Of a DNA stretch of 64,000 nucleotides, positions 12,849 to 20,246 are shown one piece after another. How positions within the stretch are numbered: the first letter of the stretch is position 1; each line of letters opens with the position of its first letter. The DNA comes from a virus: the IMG/VR virus record IMGVR_UViG_3300046820_001050, positions 1 to 64,000 of that record; one strand, 5' to 3'. The notes under the pieces were generated by a model. The model was not told the DNA's origin, made no database searches, and was given only the letters and a program-made list of their open reading frames with translations. A program made the translations under genes and the position numbers.

Positions 12849-13115
12849 GTGACAACCAACTTAGAGGGAAATATGAACAAAAGAAAACTTTTAGATGGAT
12901 CTGAAGTTAATGATTACGATTATCCAATTGATTTAATACTACACACAAAGGCACCTGGCAAATGGAAGTTGATCGATCTTGAAACTGGACAAGAGTATCT
13001 TGGATCAGAAATATCTCATGATACATTCGCTGAACTTTTAAGAAGCAAAGTTTCCTACTCTAAGATAGGATCTTGGTTTAAAACTAAAGGAAGAGTAAAT
13101 AATAATGCAAAATAA
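12849..13115 (+). CDS. hypothetical 88-aa protein, GTG or internal ATG start
   Basis: A GTG at 12849 stands exactly 6 nt after TATAAT (12837-12842), matching the leaderless pattern; an in-frame ATG at 12873 has GAGGGAAAT upstream and would give 80 aa. Small, mixed-charge protein ending in KTKGRVNNNAK. It overlaps the following fusion gene by 11 bases. Function unknown; position between oxygenases suggests a related role. Confidence 0.6.
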   Translation: MTTNLEGNMNKRKLLDGSEVNDYDYPIDLILHTKAPGKWKLIDLETGQEYLGSEISHDTFAELLRSKVSYSKIGSWFKTKGRVNNNAK

Positions 13116-14547
13116 TAACAGACCAATAACCTTTCACTGGATGTGGAGAAGACACTGGCAAATAACTGACAGCATTGAGCACTTGGACCTTAACGGCATT
13201 ATGCAAATGGCAAAAGAGTTGGATGGGGCAGGAGTAAAGTCTGTTTTGCTTCCATATGGTCCAGGAGGTATTGATTTTTCATTAGTCATAAAGGAAGCAT
13301 TAGAAGAAACAAATAAACTAATAATGACAATTGCATTGCCAGCATATGGAACAAGTCCTGACTATGCTGCTAAGATTCTTGAAACTTTAAATAGATTTGC
13401 TCCTGGAAGAATTGGTGTAAACCTTGTCGCTGGAAGATGGGGTGATGAAGGAAATGGTCCTTCAGAAAAGTTAGTATTAGATCACTACATGCATGACTCA
13501 TCACTTATTGATACCCTTGAAAAAAGAGTAGGAGTATCTTCAGTTTGGATGGATAATGTTATGGACCTAATGAAAACCCATCAGCATAAAACACACATGG
13601 CTGTTGTTGGTTCTTCAGATACTACAATTGAAATAGCAAACAAGCATTGCGAATATATCTATGTAGATGATAATTTAGTTTATAGGGAACAGTTTAAGAA
13701 GATTGATCTTAGTCGTGTAAAGCCAATACTTATTATTGACCCACTTATTATTAATCATCCAGATGAAGAAAAAAATGCTACATACGATAAAAATGCAGCA
13801 CCAAGAAAACAACATCATCACGTAAAGGGTACAATAGCAGATGTTACTAGACAAATAAGAGAACTGTCAAATAAATTTGGCATATATGACTTTATGATAC
13901 ACACTGATCAAGAAGATATTAGCAAGTTACTAAAATTAGTAAAAGATTTTAACAATGTAGAACTGCCTCAGCAAAATCAGCAAAACTTTAAGAATGTTGT
14001 TACCTCTGAACTAACAAAGGAAAACTTTACTAACATTGGAAACCGTCCTGATAACATAAAGGTGTTTAACAACTATCTTAGTAAAGAAGAGTGTGCCAGC
14101 ATAATAGAACTAATTAACAAAACAGATACAAGCAACAACAGGTTATTGCAGTCAGACTCTTCTGGAAACCCAATCCTGTCCTTGTTGTACTACGATTCCC
14201 TTGATCTTTCTGAAAGATATATCCCTCAGATTAAGTCTTTCGTAGAACAAGAATACAACGTAAATCTTAAGCCAAGAAATTCTCGCTTTGCCCAATGGCA
14301 GCACATCGATAGCCATACAATACCAATAGATGACCTAGGACATAAGGACTCAAACCATTTGGCTGGCTGGGTATACTTAAACGATGACTATGAGGGTGGA
14401 GAACTATCCTTTATGCATCAGGATATATCGTTTAAGCCTAAGACTGGTGATTTGGTAATGTTCCCTGGGAATATTCACTACTGGTACAATGTAGGACCAA
14501 CAAATGGTTCAAGGTACATAATGCCTATCTGGTTTGATTTTATTTAA
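13105..14547 (+). CDS. luciferase-like monooxygenase fused to a 2OG-oxygenase-like domain
   Basis: 480 aa. Residues about 1-290 look like a luciferase-like (LLM, alkanesulfonate-monooxygenase-type) TIM barrel: FHWMWRRHWQ at the start, TIALPAYGTSPDY, then PGRIGVNLVAGRWGDEGNG near residues 108-126. These enzymes use reduced FMN or F420. Residues about 300-480 match the neighbouring oxygenases (NIGNRPDNIKVFNNY, YLNDDYEGGELSF, GSRYIMPIW). At aligned positions the iron His is Pro407 (PIDDLG) and the distal His is Tyr461 (HYWYNV), so this second domain may not bind iron normally. Substrate unknown. Confidence 0.8.
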   Translation: MQNNNRPITFHWMWRRHWQITDSIEHLDLNGIMQMAKELDGAGVKSVLLPYGPGGIDFSLVIKEALEETNKLIMTIALPAYGTSPDYAAKILETLNRFAPGRIGVNLVAGRWGDEGNGPSEKLVLDHYMHDSSLIDTLEKRVGVSSVWMDNVMDLMKTHQHKTHMAVVGSSDTTIEIANKHCEYIYVDDNLVYREQFKKIDLSRVKPILIIDPLIINHPDEEKNATYDKNAAPRKQHHHVKGTIADVTRQIRELSNKFGIYDFMIHTDQEDISKLLKLVKDFNNVELPQQNQQNFKNVVTSELTKENFTNIGNRPDNIKVFNNYLSKEECASIIELINKTDTSNNRLLQSDSSGNPILSLLYYDSLDLSERYIPQIKSFVEQEYNVNLKPRNSRFAQWQHIDSHTIPIDDLGHKDSNHLAGWVYLNDDYEGGELSFMHQDISFKPKTGDLVMFPGNIHYWYNVGPTNGSRYIMPIWFDFI

Positions 14548-14562
14548 TGATATAATAATTAG

Positions 14563-14688
14563 ATGAAAAAATCAAAATGTTTTTTTTGCACAAAAGATGC
14601 AACCCATTACGACATAGTCGTTGATCACGATGACTTTTTGGTTGCAGATGTATGTTTAGATCACCTATCTATGGGCCTAATATCTTGA
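14563..14688 (+). CDS. 41-aa zinc-finger-like peptide
   Basis: Begins MKKSKCFFCTKDATH and ends with CLDH, giving C-x2-C and C-x2-H pairs about 25 residues apart. TATAAT at 14551-14556 ends 6 nt before the ATG. Resembles the small 'C-x2-C...C-x-x-H' proteins common in actinobacteria. Confidence 0.6.
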   Translation: MKKSKCFFCTKDATHYDIVVDHDDFLVADVCLDHLSMGLIS

Positions 14689-14696
14689 TAATAAAC

Positions 14697-14725
14697 TTGA
14701 CTAAACCACTACCTTAAGGTATACT
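14697..14725 (+). promoter_or_regulatory. class II (leaderless) promoter
   Basis: TTGACT at 14697-14702, 17 bp, TATACT at 14720-14725, then 6 nt to ATG 14732. Confidence 0.7.
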
Positions 14726-14731
14726 AAATAT

Positions 14732-15016
14732 ATGGAACAATGGATGAATGACTATGCCTCATGGGTGCTTGTCATAAGTGGCGCAGCAGCCATGTTTACG
14801 ATTGGTCGTAAGAAGCGATGGGGTTGGCTTTGGTTTATATTTAATGAGTTTATGTGGACTGCCTACGCATTAATCACAAAACAATATGGATTTATTCTTG
14901 GTGCTATTCTATACGGAATAGTGGGAGTAAGGTCATACATGAGATGGAAAGATATATCATTAGACAAACACTCATGGAACAAGTTCCTTCGTTTAGTCTG
15001 GTCAAGCAATGATTAA
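14732..15016 (+). CDS. small membrane protein, PnuC-like
   Basis: 94 aa with about three hydrophobic segments (ASWVLVISGAAAMFTIG; WGWLWFIFNEFMWTAYALI; GFILGAILYGIVGVRSY) and a final Trp/Arg-rich tail. The G-W-x-x-(x)-N-x-x-W and YMRW pattern recalls half of PnuC-type nicotinamide riboside transporters, as seen in other phages. Whether it transports anything is unknown. First gene of a run of small genes. Confidence 0.6.
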   Translation: MEQWMNDYASWVLVISGAAAMFTIGRKKRWGWLWFIFNEFMWTAYALITKQYGFILGAILYGIVGVRSYMRWKDISLDKHSWNKFLRLVWSSND

Positions 15017-15215
15017 CATGGAGATTCCTGATCCATTCCAAACCTTCGTAGCCAAAAAGTATGCTAACGCCAAAGGTTATGTTCATGACTTCTTTACTGG
15101 GGAATGGTCTTATAAGTGTAGTGCTTGTAAAGATGATCTTTATGCTCCATCCCGCAAAATTATGACAAAGATTAGATTATTTCATACACGCAACGAATGC
15201 CTTGGAGGGTACTGA
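15009..15215 (+). CDS. 68-aa zinc-binding-like protein
   Basis: The start may be ATG 15009 or ATG 15018. Contains YKCSACKDDLY, a His and a late C (FHTRNEC), consistent with one zinc finger. Overlaps both neighbours. Confidence 0.6.
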   Translation: MINMEIPDPFQTFVAKKYANAKGYVHDFFTGEWSYKCSACKDDLYAPSRKIMTKIRLFHTRNECLGGY

Positions 15216-15409
15216 TGAAGATAGGTCCATATACATTACGCAAACCATGGGTTAAGTATGTTAATATTGAATTAGATATTGAAGAACAAATGACCAGAGC
15301 AATTATGAACTCAATTAGATCAGATATTGTGGCAGACATTATCTCTTTAGATCTTTGTGATATAGATTGTGATGTGATTCACTACCTTGAAAAAACGGCA
15401 CGAGCATGA
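15215..15409 (+). CDS. hypothetical 64-aa protein
   Basis: The start is placed at ATG 15215, one base overlapping the previous stop and following GGAGGG. Mixed beta and helical, with three late Cys or Asp-rich turns (DLCDIDCDV). Unknown. Confidence 0.6.
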   Translation: MKIGPYTLRKPWVKYVNIELDIEEQMTRAIMNSIRSDIVADIISLDLCDIDCDVIHYLEKTARA

Positions 15410-15546
15410 GATACTTTACAAAGGGCTGGTTAAAGGGTGGTGTTACTGATTCCTGGGGTTTTGCAATTGAGTTCTACCCAAGAGAAAGATCATTGAGCAT
15501 TACTTTTATACATTGGTATTTAATTATTGAGAAGGATTACACATGA
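15406..15546 (+). CDS. hypothetical 46-aa protein
   Basis: Overlaps neighbours by 4 bases at each end (ATGA junctions). Aromatic-rich beta-type sequence (GWLKGGVTDSWGFAIEFY). Unknown. Confidence 0.55.
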   Translation: MRYFTKGWLKGGVTDSWGFAIEFYPRERSLSITFIHWYLIIEKDYT

Positions 15547-15731
15547 GCGATGCATTAACTATTTATATATCCCGCCAACAATTTGGCTGGGCTTCAGATA
15601 TATGGCGTGGAAGCGACAATATTGGTGGATGCACTGGTCCAACACTTGTTGGTGTAATTGACTTAACGCATGAAATAATTGCAGAGAGTGACCCAACATG
15701 GGCTGATTTTAATGCGAATGAGGACTTATGA
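15543..15731 (+). CDS. hypothetical 62-aa protein
   Basis: Begins MSDALTIYISRQQFGWASDIW and carries GCTGPTLVG. Coupled by 4-base overlaps. No family recognised. Confidence 0.6.
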   Translation: MSDALTIYISRQQFGWASDIWRGSDNIGGCTGPTLVGVIDLTHEIIAESDPTWADFNANEDL

Positions 15732-15898
15732 CACACGATAAAGATTTAACAAAAGGAATGCTTAAGGGAATGGCAGTGACTGCTTTGATCTCGCCAGTAT
15801 TTGGTATTAGTTTTATGGTTCTATTATCATTCCCACTTACCTGGGTAATTTTTCAAGGTATTTATAACTTAGAAAGAGTAGACAATGACACACGATGA
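15728..15898 (+). CDS. 56-aa single-pass membrane protein
   Basis: Opens with THDKDLTKGMLKG, then a hydrophobic segment (TALISPVFGISFMVLLSF continues into LTWVIF). Overlaps the next gene by 14 bases. Both it and the next gene begin MTHD, a small internal repeat. Unknown function. Confidence 0.55.
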   Translation: MTHDKDLTKGMLKGMAVTALISPVFGISFMVLLSFPLTWVIFQGIYNLERVDNDTR

Positions 15899-16097
15899 AT
15901 TACTAATTGAAATCAATCGTAGGTTAGATGTTGCACTTTACAATGGTGATGCTCAATCAATACATGCGCTTCGTGCAGTAGTAGAATTGCATAAGCCAAC
16001 CGAGTATAGCGATTGTTCTCATTGTTTTGGGTTGCATAGTATGGGTGAAACTTATCCCTGCCCAACTGTTCAGGCTATTGAGAAGGAGTTGGGATGA
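15885..16097 (+). CDS. 70-aa protein with C-terminal zinc-like motif
   Basis: A helical N-terminus followed by CSHCFG, a His and YPCPTVQAIEKEL. This C-terminal arrangement is common in small actinophage proteins. Possible zinc-binding adaptor; function unknown. Confidence 0.65.
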   Translation: MTHDELLIEINRRLDVALYNGDAQSIHALRAVVELHKPTEYSDCSHCFGLHSMGETYPCPTVQAIEKELG

Positions 16098-16345
16098 TAA
16101 TCAAAATATTATGGCTTATCTGTTCATTGATTGTATTTAGGTACACACTAAAGAATATGATTAAAGAAGAATTAAAAATTTTTGGTGGGATAGATGCAAT
16201 CCTATTAGGAATATTTATTATCATGTCTATTATAATTGCTGCAGCAGGACCTATTGCAATAGTGGCGTTCCTTGTGTATAATGGACTTAAGGGGATTGCC
16301 AACGGTATTAGCGAAGGGTATCAAAATGAACGAAGCAGAGTTTGA
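16094..16345 (+). CDS. 83-aa membrane protein
   Basis: Two hydrophobic segments: IIKILWLICSLIVF at the N-terminus and LLGIFIIMSIIIAAAGPIAIV in the middle, followed by a charged tail. Unknown; no holin signature. Confidence 0.6.
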   Translation: MIIKILWLICSLIVFRYTLKNMIKEELKIFGGIDAILLGIFIIMSIIIAAAGPIAIVAFLVYNGLKGIANGISEGYQNERSRV

Positions 16346-16445
16346 CCAAGAGTTTAATTTAGAATACATTACGAACGCCATAGTTAATCAGGCTAAGGCT
16401 GATGTTAAGTCTAAGTTTGGTAATAAGAAACGGCATAGACAATAA
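16326..16445 (+). CDS. hypothetical 39-aa protein
   Basis: Starts inside the previous gene (20-base overlap) with an acidic N-terminus and a basic C-terminus (KSKFGNKKRHRQ). The stop overlaps the next ATG. Plausible coupled microprotein. Confidence 0.5.
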   Translation: MNEAEFDQEFNLEYITNAIVNQAKADVKSKFGNKKRHRQ

Positions 16446-16588
16446 TGATAAACTTTCTGCCAAATTCTGATAGATCCGCCTATGACTCTGATGAAGAGTG
16501 GGAAAAAGCAATGGCTATTCATAAGGAGTTAGTAAAAATTAGTGCATCTTGGAACGTAGACAACAAAGATAACTATAAGGACTGGTAA
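16445..16588 (+). CDS. hypothetical 47-aa protein
   Basis: Coupled by TAATG at both ends. Acidic with Ser/Asp-rich first half and DEEWEKAMAIHKEL helix. It immediately precedes the HNH gene. Confidence 0.5.
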   Translation: MINFLPNSDRSAYDSDEEWEKAMAIHKELVKISASWNVDNKDNYKDW

Positions 16589-17025
16589 TGATAGAAAGAC
16601 CAATCAAGTGGCATAAAGGCAAACAGGTTTGGGTTGGTAAAGATGAATATCTGTTATATTTAAAATCTAAAACATGGAGAAACAAAAAAAATAAATACAA
16701 AAAATCTGGGTTCCCAACATTTTGCTGGGCGTGTGAAGAAAAAGACAATATTCAATTTCATCACAGAACATACAATCGCTTGGGCTGGGAGCCAATGTCT
16801 GACATCATTCCTTTGTGTGCTTTATGTCATAATGAATTAAGCGATGAATATAAAACAAACAAAAGTCCTGACAAAAATAGTTTGTGGAATTTTACAACAC
16901 ACTATGTAAACAATAAAAGACTTTTGCTAAGTCTGACACCATTGTCTTTCAAACTTTTTAGTGAATCTTTGATTACAAAGCCTCATAATGTTATGCACAA
17001 GATTGTTGACAAATACTACGCTTAG
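16588..17025 (+). CDS. HNH endonuclease
   Basis: 145-aa HNH-type nuclease. CWAC, then HHRTY (catalytic His region), PLCALCHNEL give the ββα-metal fold with a C-x2-C/C-x2-C zinc site. The C-terminal 50 residues are not part of the HNH fold and may contact DNA. It could be a homing endonuclease or a packaging-linked nicking enzyme; no intron is visible next to it. Confidence 0.85.
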   Translation: MIERPIKWHKGKQVWVGKDEYLLYLKSKTWRNKKNKYKKSGFPTFCWACEEKDNIQFHHRTYNRLGWEPMSDIIPLCALCHNELSDEYKTNKSPDKNSLWNFTTHYVNNKRLLLSLTPLSFKLFSESLITKPHNVMHKIVDKYYA

Positions 17026-17034
17026 TAGTATAAT
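17006..17034 (+). promoter_or_regulatory. class II (leaderless) promoter
   Basis: Consensus TTGACA at 17006-17011, 17 bp, consensus TATAAT at 17029-17034, then 6 nt to ATG 17041. It lies inside the end of the HNH gene. Confidence 0.75.
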
Positions 17035-17040
17035 ATATTT

Positions 17041-17142
17041 ATGATCTGTAAAACCTGCGGGATGGACAAAGAAAACATCAACTACTGGGATACTCATCAA
17101 ACTATGAGTGATTATAAGGTGTGGTGTGCCAAGAGAGCCTAA
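17041..17142 (+). CDS. 33-aa zinc-knuckle-like peptide
   Basis: MICKTCGMDKEN at the start, then one His and a late Cys. Strong leaderless promoter at the correct spacing makes this tiny frame credible. Unknown. Confidence 0.55.
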   Translation: MICKTCGMDKENINYWDTHQTMSDYKVWCAKRA

Positions 17143-17152
17143 GATTACGAAG

Positions 17153-17242
17153 ATGGACTGGAGAGCCTTGGGCTATTGGCCCGTCTATAAGGATGGGAAA
17201 AAGGTTTGGGAAAAGGATGATAAAGATAGTAATTCAAAGTAA
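17153..17242 (+). CDS. 29-aa charged peptide
   Basis: Trp-rich start (MDWRALGYWPVYKDGKK) and acidic/basic tail. 10 bp after the previous gene. Plausible but short. Confidence 0.4.
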   Translation: MDWRALGYWPVYKDGKKVWEKDDKDSNSK

Positions 17243-17273
17243 AGAATTATTCCCTTTATGATATAATAAATAC

Positions 17274-18287
17274 ATGACTGATTTAACCAGAGATATTTTA
17301 AAATTTTACAAATACAATGAAAAAAATAGTTGGTACCTAACAAAATTTTTTTCAGAAACAAAAAATATTGGATACTATTCTCCATACCAAGAAGTAGGTA
17401 TCACTGGAACAAAAGAAGAAAATCAAAAGTACGCTGCAACTATAGATGAAGATAATACATATAAAATTAATGGTCTTGGTTTTCGTGGAAAAATTAATGA
17501 AGGTGCAGATGCACTTGGAGTTGGTTGCTCCATAACCTTTGGTCTTGGTGTTCCAGAATCAGGAAGATGGACAGACATATTAGCAAACAATCTTGGTAAA
17601 AGTGTTAACAATTTAGGAAGCCCTGGAGCCTCTGTAGCAACTATTTGCAAAAACATTATTCAATACTGCTTGATAAACGGAATGCCAAAAGAAATTTTTT
17701 GTTTGATGCCAGACTTTTTTAGAAGAATGGTAGTAGTAGACAAGGAATTTTACACATCTAAAAAAGGTACAGACAGAAATAGCCCTGGTAAAGGCGATCA
17801 CTTAGAGTTATTTTTTTGCAATCCAAGAGTTGCAAAATATGAAGACTCTATATTTATGGAAATAGAAGATAAAAAATATATAGAAGATTCAATTTCTCCA
17901 CATCAATTAATTTTAGATTCAGTAGAGTATCTCTATATTTTAGAATCCTTTTGTTTAACAAATGGAATAAAACTATACTGGACAACTTGGGATCGACCAA
18001 GTTCTTTAATCATGAACGAATTATCAAAAATTAAAGATTTTAAACTAAAAAGGTATACTAATCTTTTTTCAGAAACAACCGCATATGGCTATGACCCTTC
18101 ATTTAACAATACTTGCAACTCAGACCACAACTCTGAGTTTAAGGATAGTTCATGGTGGAGTCTTGGATCAGATTATTCAATTATAGATTATAAAAAAACA
18201 AATAAATATTCTCATCCAGGAATTCACTTTCATTATCACGTTTCAGATCTTTTCTATGAGTTACATAAAAAAGATTCAAACAACTAA
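17274..18287 (+). CDS. SGNH/GDSL-like hydrolase
   Basis: 337-aa protein that looks like an SGNH-fold hydrolase (esterase or acetylhydrolase group). Block I is GVGCSITFGLG (about residue 81), where the nucleophile Ser follows GC in place of the usual GD. Block II is seen in NLGSPGASV; a possible block V D-x-x-H pair appears near the C-terminus (the late IHFHYHV region). Two related proteins are encoded at 31670-33532. It could remove acetyl groups from a glycan. TATAAT at 17262-17267 ends 6 nt before the ATG. Confidence 0.6.
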   Translation: MTDLTRDILKFYKYNEKNSWYLTKFFSETKNIGYYSPYQEVGITGTKEENQKYAATIDEDNTYKINGLGFRGKINEGADALGVGCSITFGLGVPESGRWTDILANNLGKSVNNLGSPGASVATICKNIIQYCLINGMPKEIFCLMPDFFRRMVVVDKEFYTSKKGTDRNSPGKGDHLELFFCNPRVAKYEDSIFMEIEDKKYIEDSISPHQLILDSVEYLYILESFCLTNGIKLYWTTWDRPSSLIMNELSKIKDFKLKRYTNLFSETTAYGYDPSFNNTCNSDHNSEFKDSSWWSLGSDYSIIDYKKTNKYSHPGIHFHYHVSDLFYELHKKDSNN

Positions 18288-18290
18288 AAC

Positions 18291-18319
18291 TTGACACATA
18301 GGGTGTAAGAGTGTATAAT
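18291..18319 (+). promoter_or_regulatory. class II (leaderless) promoter
   Basis: TTGACA at 18291-18296, 17 bp, TATAAT at 18314-18319, then 6 nt to ATG 18326. Confidence 0.75.
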
Positions 18320-18325
18320 ATATAT

Positions 18326-18487
18326 ATGAGCATAGATGATATGAGTTTAAGAGAAGAAATAGCAAAGGCTATTGAGTCTATCCCAGTTGAGGAATCAGTT
18401 ACTAACGCAATTGGTATGCGTATCCTTGCTGCAAAGGTAGCAAGAGGAGACAATAACATTTTTGAGAGACAGGTGGATTTTGAATGA
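18326..18487 (+). CDS. hypothetical 53-aa helical protein
   Basis: Entirely helical and charged (SLREEIAKAIESIP). Start fixed by promoter spacing; overlaps the next start by 4 bases. Unknown. Confidence 0.6.
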   Translation: MSIDDMSLREEIAKAIESIPVEESVTNAIGMRILAAKVARGDNNIFERQVDFE

Positions 18488-18573
18488 TTAGTTTATTTTT
18501 TTTGATACCAGCATTTATTGCAGGATATATGGCATGTTACTTTATTATGACATACAGGGTTGATCAAAATTAA
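18484..18573 (+). CDS. 29-aa membrane peptide
   Basis: A single hydrophobic segment (MISLFFLIPAFIAGYMACYF) with a short polar tail. Coupled to the previous gene and overlapping the next one. Likely single-pass membrane micropeptide. Confidence 0.45.
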   Translation: MISLFFLIPAFIAGYMACYFIMTYRVDQN

Positions 18574-19018
18574 GCCGACAGCACACATCTATGACGTAGA
18601 TGGTACCTTGGCCAATGTAGACCCCTATCTACATCATGTTCGTGGCTCTAATAGGGATTACGATGCCTTTCATGGGGCCTCTATCAATGCCCTGCCAAAC
18701 ATAGAGGTGCTTGAAATGCTTAATAATTCTGTTAGTGATGGTCATTCTATTTTGGTCGTGACATCTCGTAAAGAAAAATATCGTGGACTTACATCTATGT
18801 GGCTTGCTAAAAATAACATTAGGTCTCATGGACTATTTATGAGAGCAGATAACGACAATAGGCCAGACTATGAGGCAAAAAAAGATATTCTTGATAAAAT
18901 AAGTGTACTGTGGGATGTAACTCATGCAGTAGACGACAATCCTAATGTAATAAAATTGTGGGAAGATCATGGTATTGCCACAACAAAAATAGGTAATTGG
19001 GATGGCAATAAAAGTTGA
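18560..19018 (+). CDS. HAD-family phosphatase, polynucleotide 3'-phosphatase-like
   Basis: 152-aa HAD hydrolase. Motif I YDVDGTLANVD (nucleophile and acid Asp), motif II VVTSRKEKYRG, and AVDDNP as motif IV. The layout with MRADNDNRPDYEAKKDIL resembles the phosphatase half of T4 polynucleotide kinase, so repair of 3'-phosphate ends of nicked RNA or DNA is the likely role. The start appears to be TTG 18560 inside the preceding frame. No kinase domain is fused to it. Confidence 0.8.
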   Translation: MIKIKPTAHIYDVDGTLANVDPYLHHVRGSNRDYDAFHGASINALPNIEVLEMLNNSVSDGHSILVVTSRKEKYRGLTSMWLAKNNIRSHGLFMRADNDNRPDYEAKKDILDKISVLWDVTHAVDDNPNVIKLWEDHGIATTKIGNWDGNKS

Positions 19019-19043
19019 CTTATAACTAAGAGGATGGTATGAT
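19015..19043 (+). promoter_or_regulatory. class II (leaderless) promoter
   Basis: TTGACT at 19015-19020, 17 bp, TATGAT at 19038-19043, then 6 nt to ATG 19050. Confidence 0.65.
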
Positions 19044-19049
19044 TAATAC

Positions 19050-19187
19050 ATGAGCAAACGAATTAAAAAGATATACAAATGTAGTCAGTGCGAAACTATG
19101 ATCACTATTGTAACAAAGGTTCACGAACTTCCAGAATCAATTATTTGTCCTTGTGACAATGTAGCAGAAAATCAGGGGTCAAAATGA
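19050..19187 (+). CDS. 45-aa zinc-ribbon peptide
   Basis: YKCSQCETM and IICPCDN give two Cys pairs about 17 residues apart, a minimal zinc ribbon. Start set by promoter spacing; 4-base overlap with the next gene. Confidence 0.6.
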   Translation: MSKRIKKIYKCSQCETMITIVTKVHELPESIICPCDNVAENQGSK

Positions 19188-19351
19188 AAAAGTCAAACAA
19201 CAAAGTATCTCAGCACAAGATTAAAAGAGCAAATAAGAATAAGAAAAGAACTCAGGCAAAGCCACAGTTGTCAAGGTTTGAGCGAAAGCAGGCTTTCTTG
19301 AGAGAACAGATTATTCTTCACTCATTGCAGCATTCAACTCAAAACTCTTAA
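19184..19351 (+). CDS. basic 55-aa protein
   Basis: Strongly basic first half (KIKRANKNKKRTQAK) and helical second half. Candidate nucleic-acid-binding microprotein. Coupled to the zinc-ribbon peptide. Confidence 0.55.
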   Translation: MKKSNNKVSQHKIKRANKNKKRTQAKPQLSRFERKQAFLREQIILHSLQHSTQNS

Positions 19352-19360
19352 GGAGTTAAA

Positions 19361-19504
19361 ATGATTGATCACGATAAGTTAAAACGAATTCCAGAAGAAA
19401 TTAAGTTATATATAATAAAAGAGCATATAAAGAAACAGTACTATTGGACTGTAGGAATTTTGTGTTTTCTTCTTGGCACATTCTTTGGATTACTAATTAA
19501 ATAA
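19361..19504 (+). CDS. 47-aa membrane peptide
   Basis: AAGGAG lies 6 nt before ATG 19361. A charged helix (KRIPEEIKLYIIKEHIKK) precedes a hydrophobic segment (WTVGILCFLLGTFFGLLI). Single-pass, N-in likely. Unknown. Confidence 0.55.
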   Translation: MIDHDKLKRIPEEIKLYIIKEHIKKQYYWTVGILCFLLGTFFGLLIK

Positions 19505-19510
19505 GGACTA

Positions 19511-19585
19511 GCACCAGTAGCCAAGTTGGTTAAGGCACCGAACTCATAATTCGGCTATTCGTAGGTTCAAGTCCTACCTGGTGTA
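19511..19585 (+). tRNA. tRNA-Met (CAT)
   Basis: 75-nt cloverleaf: acceptor GCACCAG/CTGGTGT, anticodon stem CCGAA/TTCGG with loop CTCATAA and anticodon CAT at 19545-19547, T-arm with GGTTCAAGTCC, discriminator A. It could be elongator Met or, if modified by TilS, an Ile (AUA) acceptor; since a tRNA-Ile(TAT) is also present, Met is more likely. Confidence 0.88.
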
Positions 19586-19586
19586 C

Positions 19587-19615
19587 TTGACATACCGTGC
19601 CAAAATCGGTATAAT
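19587..19615 (+). promoter_or_regulatory. consensus sigma70-like promoter, leadered
   Basis: TTGACA at 19587-19592, 17 bp, TATAAT at 19610-19615, starting 2 bp after tRNA-Met. The gene at 19645 has AAAGGAT before its ATG, so this mRNA has a leader. Confidence 0.75.
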
Positions 19616-19644
19616 TATCATATAACTACTAACAAAGGATAAAA

Positions 19645-20022
19645 ATGAAGAAAGTAATCGTATCTCTATTAGTTGCAGGACTATGTATTTTTTCTGTTGT
19701 TCCATCGCAGGCTGCTGTAAGTAAGGCAAATAAGGTTGCATGTACTCAGACCATGGGTCTAATCGCTCAAATGTATATGTCAAATATGGCTTCTGATACA
19801 CCAACTGTTCATGATGCAAAATGGGAAAAGAGTGTTAAGTTAAAGGCTACGAAATTACGCTCATATGCAAAACCAGCAACAGGCAAAATTAAGTCACAAA
19901 TCAATTCTATGGCAGCAACTTTTGATAAGGCTATTAAGTTAAAGAATGACGAAGATGCTTCTTTTGAAAATTCTTTAAATTTACTTACACAGTCAAATGT
20001 ACTTGAAGTGTTGTGCAAATAA
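19645..20022 (+). CDS. secreted 125-aa protein
   Basis: A clear Sec signal peptide (MKKVIVSLLVAGLCIFSVVP, cleavage likely after SQA near residue 23). The mature part is helical, Lys/Ala-rich, with two Cys (VACTQ near residue 33 and the penultimate Cys) that could form a disulfide. Exported phage protein of unknown role; it might act at the envelope or on superinfecting phage. It has its own consensus promoter and ribosome binding site. Confidence 0.75.
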   Translation: MKKVIVSLLVAGLCIFSVVPSQAAVSKANKVACTQTMGLIAQMYMSNMASDTPTVHDAKWEKSVKLKATKLRSYAKPATGKIKSQINSMAATFDKAIKLKNDEDASFENSLNLLTQSNVLEVLCK

Positions 20023-20150
20023 TGTACGAAGACGATAGTATATTCTCAGATTACGATAACGATACCTACGACCATAACCCTTTCTTAGGACCAAGAGATG
20101 TAATTGGATCAGAAGATAATTGGGGAATAAACGCTCCTGATTGGGCATAA
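20022..20150 (+). CDS. acidic 42-aa peptide
   Basis: Coupled to the secreted protein gene (TAATG). Highly acidic, Asp/Asn/Tyr-rich, ending in NAPDWA. No family recognised. Confidence 0.5.
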   Translation: MYEDDSIFSDYDNDTYDHNPFLGPRDVIGSEDNWGINAPDWA

Positions 20151-20168
20151 TCGGGTAGTTAAAGGTTT

Positions 20169-20242
20169 ACATCTGTAACTCAGTTGGTTAGAGTACCTGC
20201 CTTATATGCAGAGAGCCGAAGGTTCAAGTCCTTCCAGATGTA
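20169..20242 (+). tRNA. tRNA-Ile (TAT)
   Basis: 74-nt cloverleaf: acceptor ACATCTG/CAGATGT, anticodon loop CTTATAT with TAT at 20203-20205, T-arm GGTTCAAGTCC, discriminator A. The anticodon stem has one terminal mismatch. It reads AUA, a codon that is usually rare in actinobacteria but frequent in this AT-rich genome. Confidence 0.85.
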
Positions 20243-20246
20243 CTGT

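Noticed and set aside
19574-19819. Minus-strand frame over the secreted 125-aa gene
   Set aside because: No promoter or ribosome binding site; the plus frame has a signal peptide, promoter and ribosome binding site.
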